Of a stretch of 9,434 nucleotides of DNA, positions 1-6,545 are shown piece by piece. A program made the translations under genes and the position numbers. A model generated the notes under the pieces. The model was given only the letters and a program-made list of their open reading frames with translations, did not search any database and was not told the origin of the DNA. Source of the DNA: Chloroflexota bacterium. GTDB taxonomy: Bacteria; Chloroflexota; Dehalococcoidia; Dehalococcoidales; UBA2162. Each line of letters begins with the position of its first letter. Position 1 is the first letter of the stretch. The stretch is from contig JACQOL010000063.1 of NCBI GenBank assembly GCA_016202555.1, positions 1 to 9,434 of the forward strand. The letters are read 5' to 3'.

Positions 1-17
1 GTAGGTAGGTGTAACCT

Positions 18-59
18 ATCCCCCTTCCCCTTATCAAAGGGGAAGGGGGATTTCTTTTT
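18..59 (+). terminator. Strong rho-independent terminator of an upstream plus-strand unit
   Basis: A 13-bp perfect stem (18-30 pairs with 39-51; C5-T2-C4 core) closes an 8-base loop and is followed by a T-rich tail at 51-59 interrupted by one C. This is a classic intrinsic terminator for transcription entering from the left edge, and it insulates the parB promoter downstream. A smaller hairpin (AGGGG at 63-67, CCCCT at 72-76) follows. The low-complexity C/T-G/A arms also resemble dispersed palindromic elements seen in many genomes, so it could be a repeat copy acting as a terminator. The gene it ends is outside the window. Confidence 0.8.
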
Positions 60-127
60 AACAGGGGTAAGCCCCTCTTCACGTCATCAATAGACCGCAA
101 TTCTACTAATTCCCTTACAATGGGGTA

Positions 128-156
128 TTGACATGACAAATATTTTCTGTTATCAT
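128..156 (+). promoter_or_regulatory. Sigma-70-type promoter of the parB-like gene
   Basis: The -35 box TTGACA (128-133) is a perfect consensus. It is separated by exactly 17 bases from TATCAT (151-156), which matches the -10 consensus at five of six positions. Transcription should start near 163, leaving a leader of about 57 bases before the ATG at 220. A TTACAAT heptamer at 115-121, just upstream of the -35 box, also occurs in the hicB promoter region (1849-1855); this may be chance. Confidence 0.8.
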
Positions 157-179
157 CTGTTTGTAGCTGATATTAACAG
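147..179. promoter_or_regulatory. Imperfect inverted repeat over the -10 box and start site of parB
   Basis: CTGTTATCA (147-155) is the reverse complement of TGA...TAACAG in 168-179 if three bases (171-173) are bulged. The outer six pairs (147-152 with 174-179) are perfect. It covers the -10 box and predicted start site, a usual place for a repressor operator. Autoregulation by the ParB-like protein is an inference only; a 9-bp imperfect repeat in AT-rich DNA could be accidental. Confidence 0.35.
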
Positions 180-219
180 CAATAATTGGGCTGAATAACC
201 AAAGTAAAGGAGGGGACTA

Positions 220-1164
220 ATGGATGAAAAATTAGATTATTCTCAATTAAATTGGTCTGGAGTTACTGTTAAGCTTTCACAACGCACTGAGATTCCATTA
301 GAAGAGATTACTCCCAATTCGGAGCAGCCGAGGCGGGAGCCAAAGGCAGACGAAGAACTGCGAAAAAATATTGAGGTGATGGGTACCCTGATTAATCCGA
401 TTCTTGTCGAGCCTCTCGCCGGTAGCGAAAATATGTACATGATCATCGATGGCGAGCGAAGGTGGAATGCTTACAAGACACTTCTAACGGTTCAGAAGAA
501 GACGGCGTTTGCTAAGATTCCTTCTCAAATTGTGGACCGACCGTTAAATGTCTCCGAAAGGCTAAGGATTTGGGTGAGCATTCACCGACAGAGAAAGGAT
601 TGGAGCGCTATAGAGAAAGAGCGGGTAGCTTATGACCTAGTCGAGAAGGTGGGGCTAGAGGAAGCTCAATCTATCCTTGGCATAAGTATGGCAGAAGTGA
701 GAAAGCTTGTTGATTCTATGGAGTTGGCTAAGAGGATGCCACAAGACCAAGAGTTCGCTTCTCAGATAAGCTATGCTAGGGAAATAAGAAGCCTGGCCAA
801 ACCATACCGCAATGATGACAAACTGGTAAATCGTATAATTAAGAGAATATCAGACGGCGAAATTACTACTTCGAAAAATATCAGGGATTTGAAGTCCTTA
901 TTCAGAGATTTTACAGCCCGTGAATTGATTTTGAAGGAAGACAGTTCGCTTGAGGATGCATGGGCAGTTCTACCTAAGGCTGAGCCACAGAGTGTGACTG
1001 GAAGCAATGGCTTAAGGCAAAGCGTTTCAAATCTTACTCAATACTTAAGGACATTGCCAGCAATTGAAGTTGATACGTTGAAACGCGATGCTAATTTCAT
1101 GAGTCAGATTGAACAGGCCGAGTTAGCTCTTAAAACGATTCGGAAAATGCTATCTCGAGGGTAA
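220..1164 (+). CDS. Stand-alone ParB/Srx-domain DNA-binding protein
   Basis: This 314-residue protein has the N-terminal fold of ParB/Spo0J/Srx proteins. Visible landmarks are the entry motif PNSEQPRRE (about 32-40), LRKNIEVMGTLINPILV (47-63) and the nucleotide-pocket motif IDGERRWNAY (76-85), equivalent to the GERRxRA box that binds and hydrolyses CTP in ParB clamps. The middle (about 110-170) is helical and contains a helix-turn-helix-like segment at 145-165 (AQSILGISMAEVRKL). The rest is helical with no domain I recognise. The second ParB box (ENxQR...) is divergent, with SERLRIWVSIHRQR at 112-125. The ATG has a textbook ribosome site (AAGGAGG, 207-213) six bases upstream. No parA ATPase lies beside it, so chromosome-type partition is doubtful. 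A regulatory or mobile-element role is equally possible. It is probably co-transcribed with hicA. Confidence 0.8.
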   Translation: MDEKLDYSQLNWSGVTVKLSQRTEIPLEEITPNSEQPRREPKADEELRKNIEVMGTLINPILVEPLAGSENMYMIIDGERRWNAYKTLLTVQKKTAFAKIPSQIVDRPLNVSERLRIWVSIHRQRKDWSAIEKERVAYDLVEKVGLEEAQSILGISMAEVRKLVDSMELAKRMPQDQEFASQISYAREIRSLAKPYRNDDKLVNRIIKRISDGEITTSKNIRDLKSLFRDFTARELILKEDSSLEDAWAVLPKAEPQSVTGSNGLRQSVSNLTQYLRTLPAIEVDTLKRDANFMSQIEQAELALKTIRKMLSRG

Positions 1165-1232
1165 GTTAGATGCGACTTGTTCTATCGGCAGAGGTTTATC
1201 TAAAGTAAGCTAAAGGTAAGGAATAGATTCGG

Positions 1233-1490
1233 ATGAGCTTTTCAAAGAATGCGTGGGCTCAACTTAAAAATAAGTCAGCTGATGACCTCATATCCGCCTT
1301 ATTAAGAGATGGGTTTGTTCTGGATGATAACGTAAGAACTGAGAGAATCTATCGCCACCCGGATGGTAGGAAGGTATCCATTCATTATCACTCTGGGAAG
1401 CAGACTTATGGCTCAAATTTACTCAAAGCTATCTTGGAACATATTGGGTGGTCAGAAGCAGAAATGAAGAAGCTAAAGCTAATTAAGTAG
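1233..1490 (+). CDS. hicA: HicA-family mRNA interferase toxin, variant active site
   Basis: This 85-residue protein aligns over its length with HicA toxins, double-stranded-RNA-binding-fold RNases that cleave mRNA. Matching parts are the first helix with LISALLRDGF (19-28), the strand RHPDGRKVSI (41-50), HSGK (53-56) and the last helix LLKAILEHIGWS (63-74). Ungapped alignment from GF to RHPDG puts Glu37 where typical HicA has the catalytic His of its GSH motif; His51 and His53 are alternative candidates. The N-terminus is about 12 residues longer than in minimal HicA. The ATG follows AAGGA (1218-1222) by 10 bases. It lies 68 bases after the parB-like gene with no clear promoter or terminator between, so co-transcription is likely. 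Its 3' end overlaps the opposing hicB by 8 bases. Toxicity is not demonstrated by the sequence. Confidence 0.8.
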   Translation: MSFSKNAWAQLKNKSADDLISALLRDGFVLDDNVRTERIYRHPDGRKVSIHYHSGKQTYGSNLLKAILEHIGWSEAEMKKLKLIK

Positions 1491-1773
1491 CAAAGGCAAC
1501 GCTTAATTCTTCGCTGTATCGTCCCTGGTTTCCTTCTGTGTCGGGTGTTTCAGTGTGTTCATGCAGAATTCCTAATGGTATCGGGTCTCCATGCTTAATC
1601 GATGATTTAAGGTAAGCTTCAATAGCATCTTTTGCATTTTGCACAGCCTCAATTCTCGTATCGCCGTAAGTATGCAAACCCTTTAATGCCGGACAGTAAG
1701 CATGAAAACCCTTATCATCTGGCTCTACGAATACCTGAACACGAAATTCTAAAGTTGATTTACTTCTAACCAC
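1483..1773 (-). CDS. hicB: HicB-family antitoxin, short form, convergent to hicA
   Basis: This 96-residue protein has the HicB partial RNase-H-like fold: strand EFRVQVFVEPDD (9-20), signature FHAYCPALKGLHTYGDT (23-39), helix IEAVQNAKDAIEAYLKS (41-57) and HGDPIP (61-66), ending in a SEELSVAF strand (87-94). HicB normally binds and masks HicA. Longer HicB proteins add a C-terminal helix-turn-helix or ribbon-helix-helix domain that represses the operon; nothing of that kind fits here after the core. The start is GTG at 1773, with GGAGGT (1782-1787) eight bases upstream. Usual hicAB loci are co-directional, whereas this gene faces hicA and ends inside its last codons, so each partner has its own promoter. 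The family call is firm; pairing with this hicA is inferred from adjacency. Confidence 0.85.
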   Translation of the reverse strand: MVRSKSTLEFRVQVFVEPDDKGFHAYCPALKGLHTYGDTRIEAVQNAKDAIEAYLKSSIKHGDPIPLGILHEHTETPDTEGNQGRYSEELSVAFAT

Positions 1774-1824
1774 CCGCAGTTACCTCCGTAATTATGCTCT
1801 TTGTAAGAGAAAACTATATATAGA

Positions 1825-1856
1825 TATTGTAACAGATAATGACGTCTTTTACAATA
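1825..1856. promoter_or_regulatory. Inverted repeat TATTGTAA/TTACAATA embedding the hicB promoter; candidate operator
   Basis: Perfect 8-base arms (1825-1832 and 1849-1856) flank a 16-base spacer. Each arm contains one promoter hexamer of hicB. A third copy of the hexamer TTGTAA stands at 1801-1806 in the predicted leader, 26 bases from the left arm. Any protein that recognises the arms would block the promoter directly. Because of the symmetry, the plus strand also reads TTGTAA-17-TACAAT, a possible divergent start running antisense into the end of purA. Confidence 0.45.
1826..1854 (-). promoter_or_regulatory. Sigma-70-type promoter of hicB
   Basis: Read on the minus strand, TTGTAA (1854-1849) is followed after exactly 17 bases by TACAAT (1831-1826), which matches the -10 consensus at five of six positions. 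The expected start near 1819 leaves a leader of about 45 bases before the GTG at 1773, ending in a good ribosome site. This separates hicB transcription from the purA operon upstream on the same strand. No convincing purA terminator is seen in 1857-1929, only a weak AT-rich 6-bp hairpin (1873-1878 with 1885-1890), so some read-through from purA into hicB is possible. Confidence 0.65.
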
Positions 1857-1929
1857 ATTCTGTGAACCTATAAAATAGTTATTCCTATTTGTCAAGGGAA
1901 TGGCGGTGTGGGTAAGGTTAAAGCTACTC

Positions 1930-3213
1930 CTACAAAATAGGCTTGACCTCGATGGTCTGCTCCCGCTCTGGCCCGACACAGACCAGGTTAATCGTGCAGC
2001 CAGCTAGTTCGGCTAAGCGGGCAAGATACTGACGGGCTTTTGCCGGTAACTTTTTATACTCACGAATATGAGTGGTCGGCGCCAGCCAGCCGGGTAGCTC
2101 TTCGTAGATGGGCTGGCACCGGGACAGAGCAGCGATACTGCTGGGGAAATAATCGATGGTCTTACCATCCAGCTTATAGCCGACGCATATTTTTAAGCTG
2201 GGGAAGTTATCCAGAATATCAAGGCGGGTAACTGCTATCCCGGTAAAGCCGTTAATGCGGGTGCTGAAGCGAGCGGCAACGGCATCAAACCAGCCACAGC
2301 GCCGGGCTCTGCCGGTAGTCGTGCCATACTCGTGAGCCACCTTCCGAATCAAATCACCTGTTTCGTCTTTTAGTTCAGTGGGCATAGGACCACCCCCAAC
2401 TCTGGTGCTGTAAGCCTTGAAGACACCAAGGATAGCCCCAATCCTGGTAGGACTCACCCCGATACCCAGACTGCCCCCCCCGGCCAGTGGCGAAGAGGAA
2501 GTGGTATAGGGATAGGTACCAAAGTCAGGGTCAAGTAAAGCCCCCTGGGCTCCCTCCAGCAGTACCAGCTCATCCCGGCTTAATGCTTCTTCTACAATCA
2601 GGCTGGTATCACGGATGCAAGCAGCCAGTCGTTCCCCAAACTGGCAATACTGCTCATATACTTCAGTCAAAGATAACGGGCTAACCCCATAAACTTTAGT
2701 TAAAATAGTATTCTTGTAGTCAAGAATGTGGCCCAGGCGCTCCAGTAATACCTCTCTATCTAAAAGGTCACCAACACGGATGCCTAACCTGGCGACCTTA
2801 TCGGCGAAGGCTGGGCCGATACCCTTGCCGGTAGTGCCGATTGCCTGGTTACCCCTTGCCTTCTCCTCCAGACCATCAAACAAGATATGGTAGGGCATAA
2901 TTAGGTGAGCCCGGTCACTGATAAAGAGCCGACTGGTATCCACGCCGCGCTGGTTCAGCAGGTCTATTTCACCAAGGAGCACGCTAGGATTAATTACCAC
3001 CCCGTTACCAATCAGGCAAACGGCTTGTGCCGAAAAAATACCAGAAGGGACAAGATGCAGTCCGAACTCGCCATAATGATTAATTACCGTATGCCCGGCA
3101 TTATCCCCCCCGGAAAAACGGGCCACCACCTTCGCTTTTTCGGCCAGCAGGTCAATCACCTTCCCTTTCCCCTCATCTCCCCACTGGGCTCCAATAACAG
3201 CAATAACCGGCAC
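1930..3213 (-). CDS. purA: Adenylosuccinate synthase
   Basis: PurA joins IMP and aspartate using GTP to give adenylosuccinate, the committed step to AMP, in the cytoplasm. The 427-residue protein is full length. It shows the N-terminal loop WGDEGKGK (11-18) with catalytic Asp13, NAGHT (38-42) with catalytic His41, then GTTGKGIGPAFADK, TTTGRARRCGWFD for IMP/GTP binding, TRLDILD for guanine recognition and GPEREQTI near the C-terminus. The start is GTG with GGGAGGGG (3218-3225) four bases upstream. It follows the PIP synthase by 17 bases, so it is very likely the last gene of that operon. Nothing ties purine synthesis to the inositol genes beyond shared transcription. Confidence 0.97.
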   Translation of the reverse strand: MPVIAVIGAQWGDEGKGKVIDLLAEKAKVVARFSGGDNAGHTVINHYGEFGLHLVPSGIFSAQAVCLIGNGVVINPSVLLGEIDLLNQRGVDTSRLFISDRAHLIMPYHILFDGLEEKARGNQAIGTTGKGIGPAFADKVARLGIRVGDLLDREVLLERLGHILDYKNTILTKVYGVSPLSLTEVYEQYCQFGERLAACIRDTSLIVEEALSRDELVLLEGAQGALLDPDFGTYPYTTSSSPLAGGGSLGIGVSPTRIGAILGVFKAYSTRVGGGPMPTELKDETGDLIRKVAHEYGTTTGRARRCGWFDAVAARFSTRINGFTGIAVTRLDILDNFPSLKICVGYKLDGKTIDYFPSSIAALSRCQPIYEELPGWLAPTTHIREYKKLPAKARQYLARLAELAGCTINLVCVGPEREQTIEVKPIL

Positions 3214-3230
3214 TATTCCCCTCCCACTAG

Positions 3231-3878
3231 CTAATTCTTAGTTTGTTGCCAGACATAAAGTAGCCTCTGGCTAACGGTGATAAAGCTAAAGACCATGATA
3301 AGAACCAGGGCAGTAATTAAGGCATAATTAATCTGACTCAGCAAAAGCCCCAGCGCCAGCACAACTACCCTCTCCGTTCGCGTAAATAATCCTATTTCAT
3401 CTTTTAAGCCAAGCGCTTCTGCTTTAGCTCTGATATAGCTCACCATTAATGAACCAACTAAAGCCAGACCAACCACTACAACCGCAGCGGCTGATTGCTC
3501 GCCAACATACCGGGCTAAAATACTGAGTAATACTACTGCCTCAGACAAACGGTCAAGTGTCGAGTCAAGAACAGCCCCAAACTTAGTCGTCCGGTTAGTG
3601 CTGCGGGCCAGCGCCCCATCCAGCGTATCAAACAGACCGGCTAAAAGTACCACCAAACCGGCGGTAAAAAGGTGCTCGGTAAGAACAAGAGCCGCTGCCC
3701 CGATATTCACCATCAACCCGGACCAGGTTAGGGCATTAGGAACTACCGGAGTCTTCGCCAGCAGCTGAACTATTGGTCGGGTAAAGTAATTGGCGGCAGT
3801 TTTACGGGCTTGAGCCAATTTTGCCACTGACCCTTGTTTGGTTAAAACAATATTATGATTACCCAGTCTATTTACCAC
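3231..3878 (-). CDS. pgsA: Phosphatidylinositol-phosphate synthase (CDP-alcohol phosphatidyltransferase)
   Basis: This is an integral membrane enzyme of up to 215 residues. It carries the complete family motif D-x2-D-G-x2-A-R-x8-G-x3-D-x3-D as Asp84, Asp87, Gly88, Ala91, Arg92, Gly101, Asp105 and Asp109, which bind metal and CDP-diacylglycerol. About six hydrophobic segments fit the fold. SYIRAKAEALGL (147-158) and TRTER (166-170) closely match actinobacterial PIP synthases such as Mycobacterium PgsA1, which use inositol phosphate rather than glycerol phosphate. The adjacent inositol-phosphate synthase and PimA-like genes support that substrate. Start choice is uncertain: the GTG at 3878 has almost no ribosome site, whereas a GTG at 3827 (residue 18) follows AAGGG and would give a 198-residue protein beginning near the family's usual point. 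Confidence 0.88.
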   Translation of the reverse strand: MVNRLGNHNIVLTKQGSVAKLAQARKTAANYFTRPIVQLLAKTPVVPNALTWSGLMVNIGAAALVLTEHLFTAGLVVLLAGLFDTLDGALARSTNRTTKFGAVLDSTLDRLSEAVVLLSILARYVGEQSAAAVVVVGLALVGSLMVSYIRAKAEALGLKDEIGLFTRTERVVVLALGLLLSQINYALITALVLIMVFSFITVSQRLLYVWQQTKN

Positions 3879-3923
3879 CTTTTTATTAAATTAAAATAGC
3901 CTTAACTATCCAGGTCACTTTTG

Positions 3924-5051
3924 TCATCGGCATTCATTAAGCACTCTAAGATAAGAAGCAAATACTCTTTGAGCAATGTGTTCCCAGCTATACTCTTCAG
4001 CTTTAATCATTCCCTTCGTTCCCAGTTGCTGCCGAAGTTTCTCATCGCTCATCACCAAGATTAGTGCCCGGGCTAGTTCTTTGCTATCTTTGGGCGGCAC
4101 TAATAATCCCTCTTCACCAGAAGTTACCACGCTGGCATAGCCGGCAATGTTAGTGGCAACAATTGGTTTACCGAGAGCCATTGCCTCAAGCAAAACGATG
4201 CCGAAACTTTCCCGACCGGTGGCTGGAGCACAAAAAACATCGGCCGTCTGATAATATCGGGGTAATTCAGCATAAGAGACAAAACCAACAAAAACAACAT
4301 CTGCTAAACCATTCTGCTTTGCCCACTTCTCATACTTCTTTCGTGGTCGGCTACCCGGACCCACCACCAGAAGTCGCGAGTTGGGAATTTCCCGCTTAAC
4401 CTGCTGATAAGCCTTCATTAGATAGCTCAAACCTTTGCGTCGCTCTAAACGCCCAACGAACAGGATATTCAGTTTGCCATCACAAAATTCTTCGATGGGA
4501 GATACACTGGGAGAGAAGTGCTCCAGGTCGACACCATTAGGAATAATATCATAATTCCCCGGGACATATTTACTGGCAAACTGCATAGCTGGTTTTGATA
4601 CAGCAATTTTGCCATCAAGCTTACGCCCCCGCCTATTTAATATCAGGCGGCTAATTGGCCACCCAAAGCGATATCCCGGGCTACCGTCACAAGCATGAAA
4701 AGTGCCGATGTTTGGGGCATTGGAAAAGCGAAGTACGGCGCTACACAGCATGGGCATAAAAGGCTCATGAAGATGGACAATATCAAACTTTTCTCGGTTA
4801 AGAACCGTCTTTATTGTTGAAGCTAACCTGACGGATAGGGAAATACGAAGAATCGAGCCACTGGTAGGAACAGGACGGGGTTTACCGATGGGGATAAATC
4901 TATCACCAAAAACGGAGACTTTTTTGGAGGACGGGGCAATGACCTTCACCTCATGGCCCATACGGGTAAGGTGATACTCCAGAGAGGAAATGTGGTTGGC
5001 GACACCACCCGGGTAAGCAAAGTCGTAAGGGGAGACCAGGGCTATCTTCAT
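3924..5051 (-). CDS. PimA-like GT4 glycosyltransferase (probable phosphatidylinositol glycosyltransferase)
   Basis: This 375-residue GT-B enzyme of family GT4 has an N-terminal acceptor domain with SPYDFAYPGGVANH (7-20), the glycine loop and lead typical of PimA, and GTFHA with His118. Its C-terminal donor domain has GRLERRKG (200-207) with Arg201 and Lys206 for the sugar-nucleotide phosphates, VVGPGSR, and the EX7E motif from Glu281 to Glu289 (ESFGIVLLE). PimA transfers mannose from GDP-mannose to inositol of phosphatidylinositol on the cytoplasmic membrane face. Placement between inositol-phosphate synthase and PIP synthase makes that role likely, though donor specificity cannot be read from sequence. 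There is no signal peptide. The ATG at 5051 has GGAGG 11 bases upstream. It is 44 bases after the synthase and 45 before PIP synthase, consistent with one transcript. Confidence 0.88.
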   Translation of the reverse strand: MKIALVSPYDFAYPGGVANHISSLEYHLTRMGHEVKVIAPSSKKVSVFGDRFIPIGKPRPVPTSGSILRISLSVRLASTIKTVLNREKFDIVHLHEPFMPMLCSAVLRFSNAPNIGTFHACDGSPGYRFGWPISRLILNRRGRKLDGKIAVSKPAMQFASKYVPGNYDIIPNGVDLEHFSPSVSPIEEFCDGKLNILFVGRLERRKGLSYLMKAYQQVKREIPNSRLLVVGPGSRPRKKYEKWAKQNGLADVVFVGFVSYAELPRYYQTADVFCAPATGRESFGIVLLEAMALGKPIVATNIAGYASVVTSGEEGLLVPPKDSKELARALILVMSDEKLRQQLGTKGMIKAEEYSWEHIAQRVFASYLRVLNECR

Positions 5052-5095
5052 ACCAGCTTTAGCCTCCGCTGAAAACCATCCTTTAGCGTGGTTAT

Positions 5096-6202
5096 TTATT
5101 CGGACTTTTTCTTTGAACTTACCCTTTCCATCTGATTAGCCGCAATGAACTTTTCCAGCATATGGCGAGCTTCATCATCGGTATATTGGACAGGTGGCGA
5201 TTTCATAAAGTAGGCAGACGGGGCGGTGAGTGCCCCTTTCAATCCCTTATCTAAGGCAAGCTTACAGCATCGGATAGCATCAATAACCACCCCGGCTGAG
5301 TTAGGACTATCCCATACCTCAAGTTTCAGCTCCAGGTTCAAAGGAACATCGCCAAAAGTTTGCCCTTCCATCCTGATGTGACAAAATTTACGGTCAAGTA
5401 ACCAGGGAACATAATCACTGGGACCGACATGGACATCATCTGGGTTAAGTTTGAAGTCTAATTGAGAGGTAACCGAGTTTGTCTTTGATATCTTCTTAGA
5501 CTCAAGCCTTTCTCGTTCCAGCATATTAAGGAAATCAGTATTGCCGCCAAAGTTTAATTGGTAGGTTCGTAGCAGCTTGACACCACGGTCGCCAAACAGC
5601 CGGGTAAGAACACGATGGACGATAGTGGCGCCAACCTGAGATTTGATATCATCACCGATAATCGGTAGCCCTCTCTCCTCAAAGCGTTCCTGCCAGTATT
5701 TCTCGCGAGCGATAAAAACAGGGATACAATTAACGAAACCACAGCCAGCATCCAGCACCTGCTCAATATACCATTTGGTTGCCATTTCACTGCCCACCGG
5801 CAGGTAATTAAGCACCACATCGGTTTTGGTTTCCTTGAGAATTTTAATGATGTCAGCCGTGCGGCCGGGGGCTTTCTTGATTATTTGCGATAAATACTTA
5901 CCCAGACCATCGTGGGTCATCCCACGCTGAACCGTAACTCCGCTGGTTGGCACATCGGTAAATTTGAAGGTATTATTTGGCAAAGTAAAAATCGCTTCGG
6001 ACAGGTCTTTACCAACCTTGTTTTTATCAATATCAAAGGCAGCTACAAAATTAATGTCTTTGATACGATATCCACCCAGGTTAACGTGCATCAGTCCGGG
6101 TACGGACTCGGTTTCTTTGGCATCTCGATAATAGTGCACACCCTGAATTAGTGATGAGGCACAGTTACCGACACCGATTACGGCTACATTGATTTTACCC
6201 AC
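5096..6202 (-). CDS. ino1: Inositol-3-phosphate synthase (myo-inositol-1-phosphate synthase)
   Basis: This cytoplasmic enzyme isomerises glucose-6-phosphate to inositol-3-phosphate through an NAD-dependent oxidation, aldol closure and reduction. The 368-residue length fits the short actinobacterial/archaeal form rather than the roughly 510-residue eukaryotic one. Visible are the NAD-binding loop GVGNCASSL (10-18), NYLPVGSE (132-139), the active-site stretch [11 protein letters not shown] (183-193) with a conserved Lys187, NFGGNTDF (217-224), SKTNSV (239-244) and DSPNSAG (298-304). The C-terminus ends in a lysine/serine-rich tail. Its start is GTG with AGGAGG (6214-6219) 11 bases upstream. It is the first of three genes that together make and glycosylate inositol lipids. 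The gap to the DUF5679 gene holds a hairpin pair that may modulate its expression. Confidence 0.95.
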   Translation of the reverse strand: MGKINVAVIGVGNCASSLIQGVHYYRDAKETESVPGLMHVNLGGYRIKDINFVAAFDIDKNKVGKDLSEAIFTLPNNTFKFTDVPTSGVTVQRGMTHDGLGKYLSQIIKKAPGRTADIIKILKETKTDVVLNYLPVGSEMATKWYIEQVLDAGCGFVNCIPVFIAREKYWQERFEERGLPIIGDDIKSQVGATIVHRVLTRLFGDRGVKLLRTYQLNFGGNTDFLNMLERERLESKKISKTNSVTSQLDFKLNPDDVHVGPSDYVPWLLDRKFCHIRMEGQTFGDVPLNLELKLEVWDSPNSAGVVIDAIRCCKLALDKGLKGALTAPSAYFMKSPPVQYTDDEARHMLEKFIAANQMERVSSKKKSE

Positions 6203-6332
6203 TCTGAAACAATCCTCCTTTTAACAACCCATCCCTCCTGAAGAATCGCCGAAAGGAAACAGAAAGCGGTGCTTGTATTGTGATAACTAGCGATACATAC
6301 CTTGAGAAGTTATTAAAAAGCACTAAACTCAC

Positions 6333-6368
6333 CCTGGTAAGTTCACCAGGATACCACTATCATGGTAT
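6333..6368. other. Two adjacent hairpins between the DUF5679 gene and inositol-phosphate synthase
   Basis: CCTGGT (6333-6338) pairs with ACCAGG (6345-6350), and after no gap ATACCA (6351-6356) pairs with TGGTAT (6363-6368); each loop is six bases. On the transcribed minus strand they lie 10 bases after the DUF5679 stop and about 130 bases before the next start. A T5 run occurs some 13 bases beyond the second stem, too far for a textbook terminator. They could be an attenuating or RNA-stabilising element. The rest of this 176-base gap shows no promoter I would defend. Confidence 0.4.
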
Positions 6369-6378
6369 AAACGGCTAG

Positions 6379-6519
6379 CTAACCCTTGCCGATTCTAAAG
6401 ACTTTAGTCCCGCAGACAGGACAGACTCCCTGCGTCGCCGGTCTCTTATTCTTAAGAGTGACCGATTTTGCGTTTTTAATTTCTCTTTTCTTGCGGCATT
6501 TAAGACAATAGGCTTGCAC
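6379..6519 (-). CDS. DUF5679 zinc-ribbon mini-protein
   Basis: This is a 46-residue basic protein. Two cysteine pairs, CLKC (5-8) and CPVC (33-36), form a four-Cys zinc ribbon around a lysine/arginine-rich middle, with TKVFRIGKG at the end. This pattern matches the DUF5679 family, whose function is unknown; a nucleic-acid or ribosome-associated role is only suggested by the charge and the ribbon. The GTG start at 6519 is well supported. GGGAGGT (6526-6532) lies six bases upstream, an in-frame TGA precedes it, and a good promoter stands just before. It sits between truB and the inositol genes and may be monocistronic or the leader gene of the inositol operon. Confidence 0.85.
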   Translation of the reverse strand: MQAYCLKCRKKREIKNAKSVTLKNKRPATQGVCPVCGTKVFRIGKG

Positions 6520-6545
6520 TTTGTTACCTCCCTTTCAGACTATGG

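Noticed and set aside
1170..1208. 12-codon frame between parB and hicA as a leader peptide
   Set aside because: Too short, no ribosome site, and no regulatory hairpin beside it.
1..1790. Prophage or integrative element
   Set aside because: No integrase, transposase, attachment-site repeats or phage structural genes are visible; accessory character rests only on the toxin pair and lone ParB.
1873..1890. AAATAG/CTATTT hairpin after purA as a terminator
   Set aside because: Six AT-rich pairs with no proper T tail; too weak to call.
1749..1979. 76-codon minus-strand frame between purA and hicB
   Set aside because: It overlaps the purA 3' end, the hicB promoter and the hicB start, has no ribosome site and has no recognisable composition.
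6228..6244. Purine-rich AGGAGG followed by ATG and a quick stop upstream of ino1
   Set aside because: The ATG directly abuts the ribosome-site-like sequence, leaving no spacing; not a usable three-codon leader.
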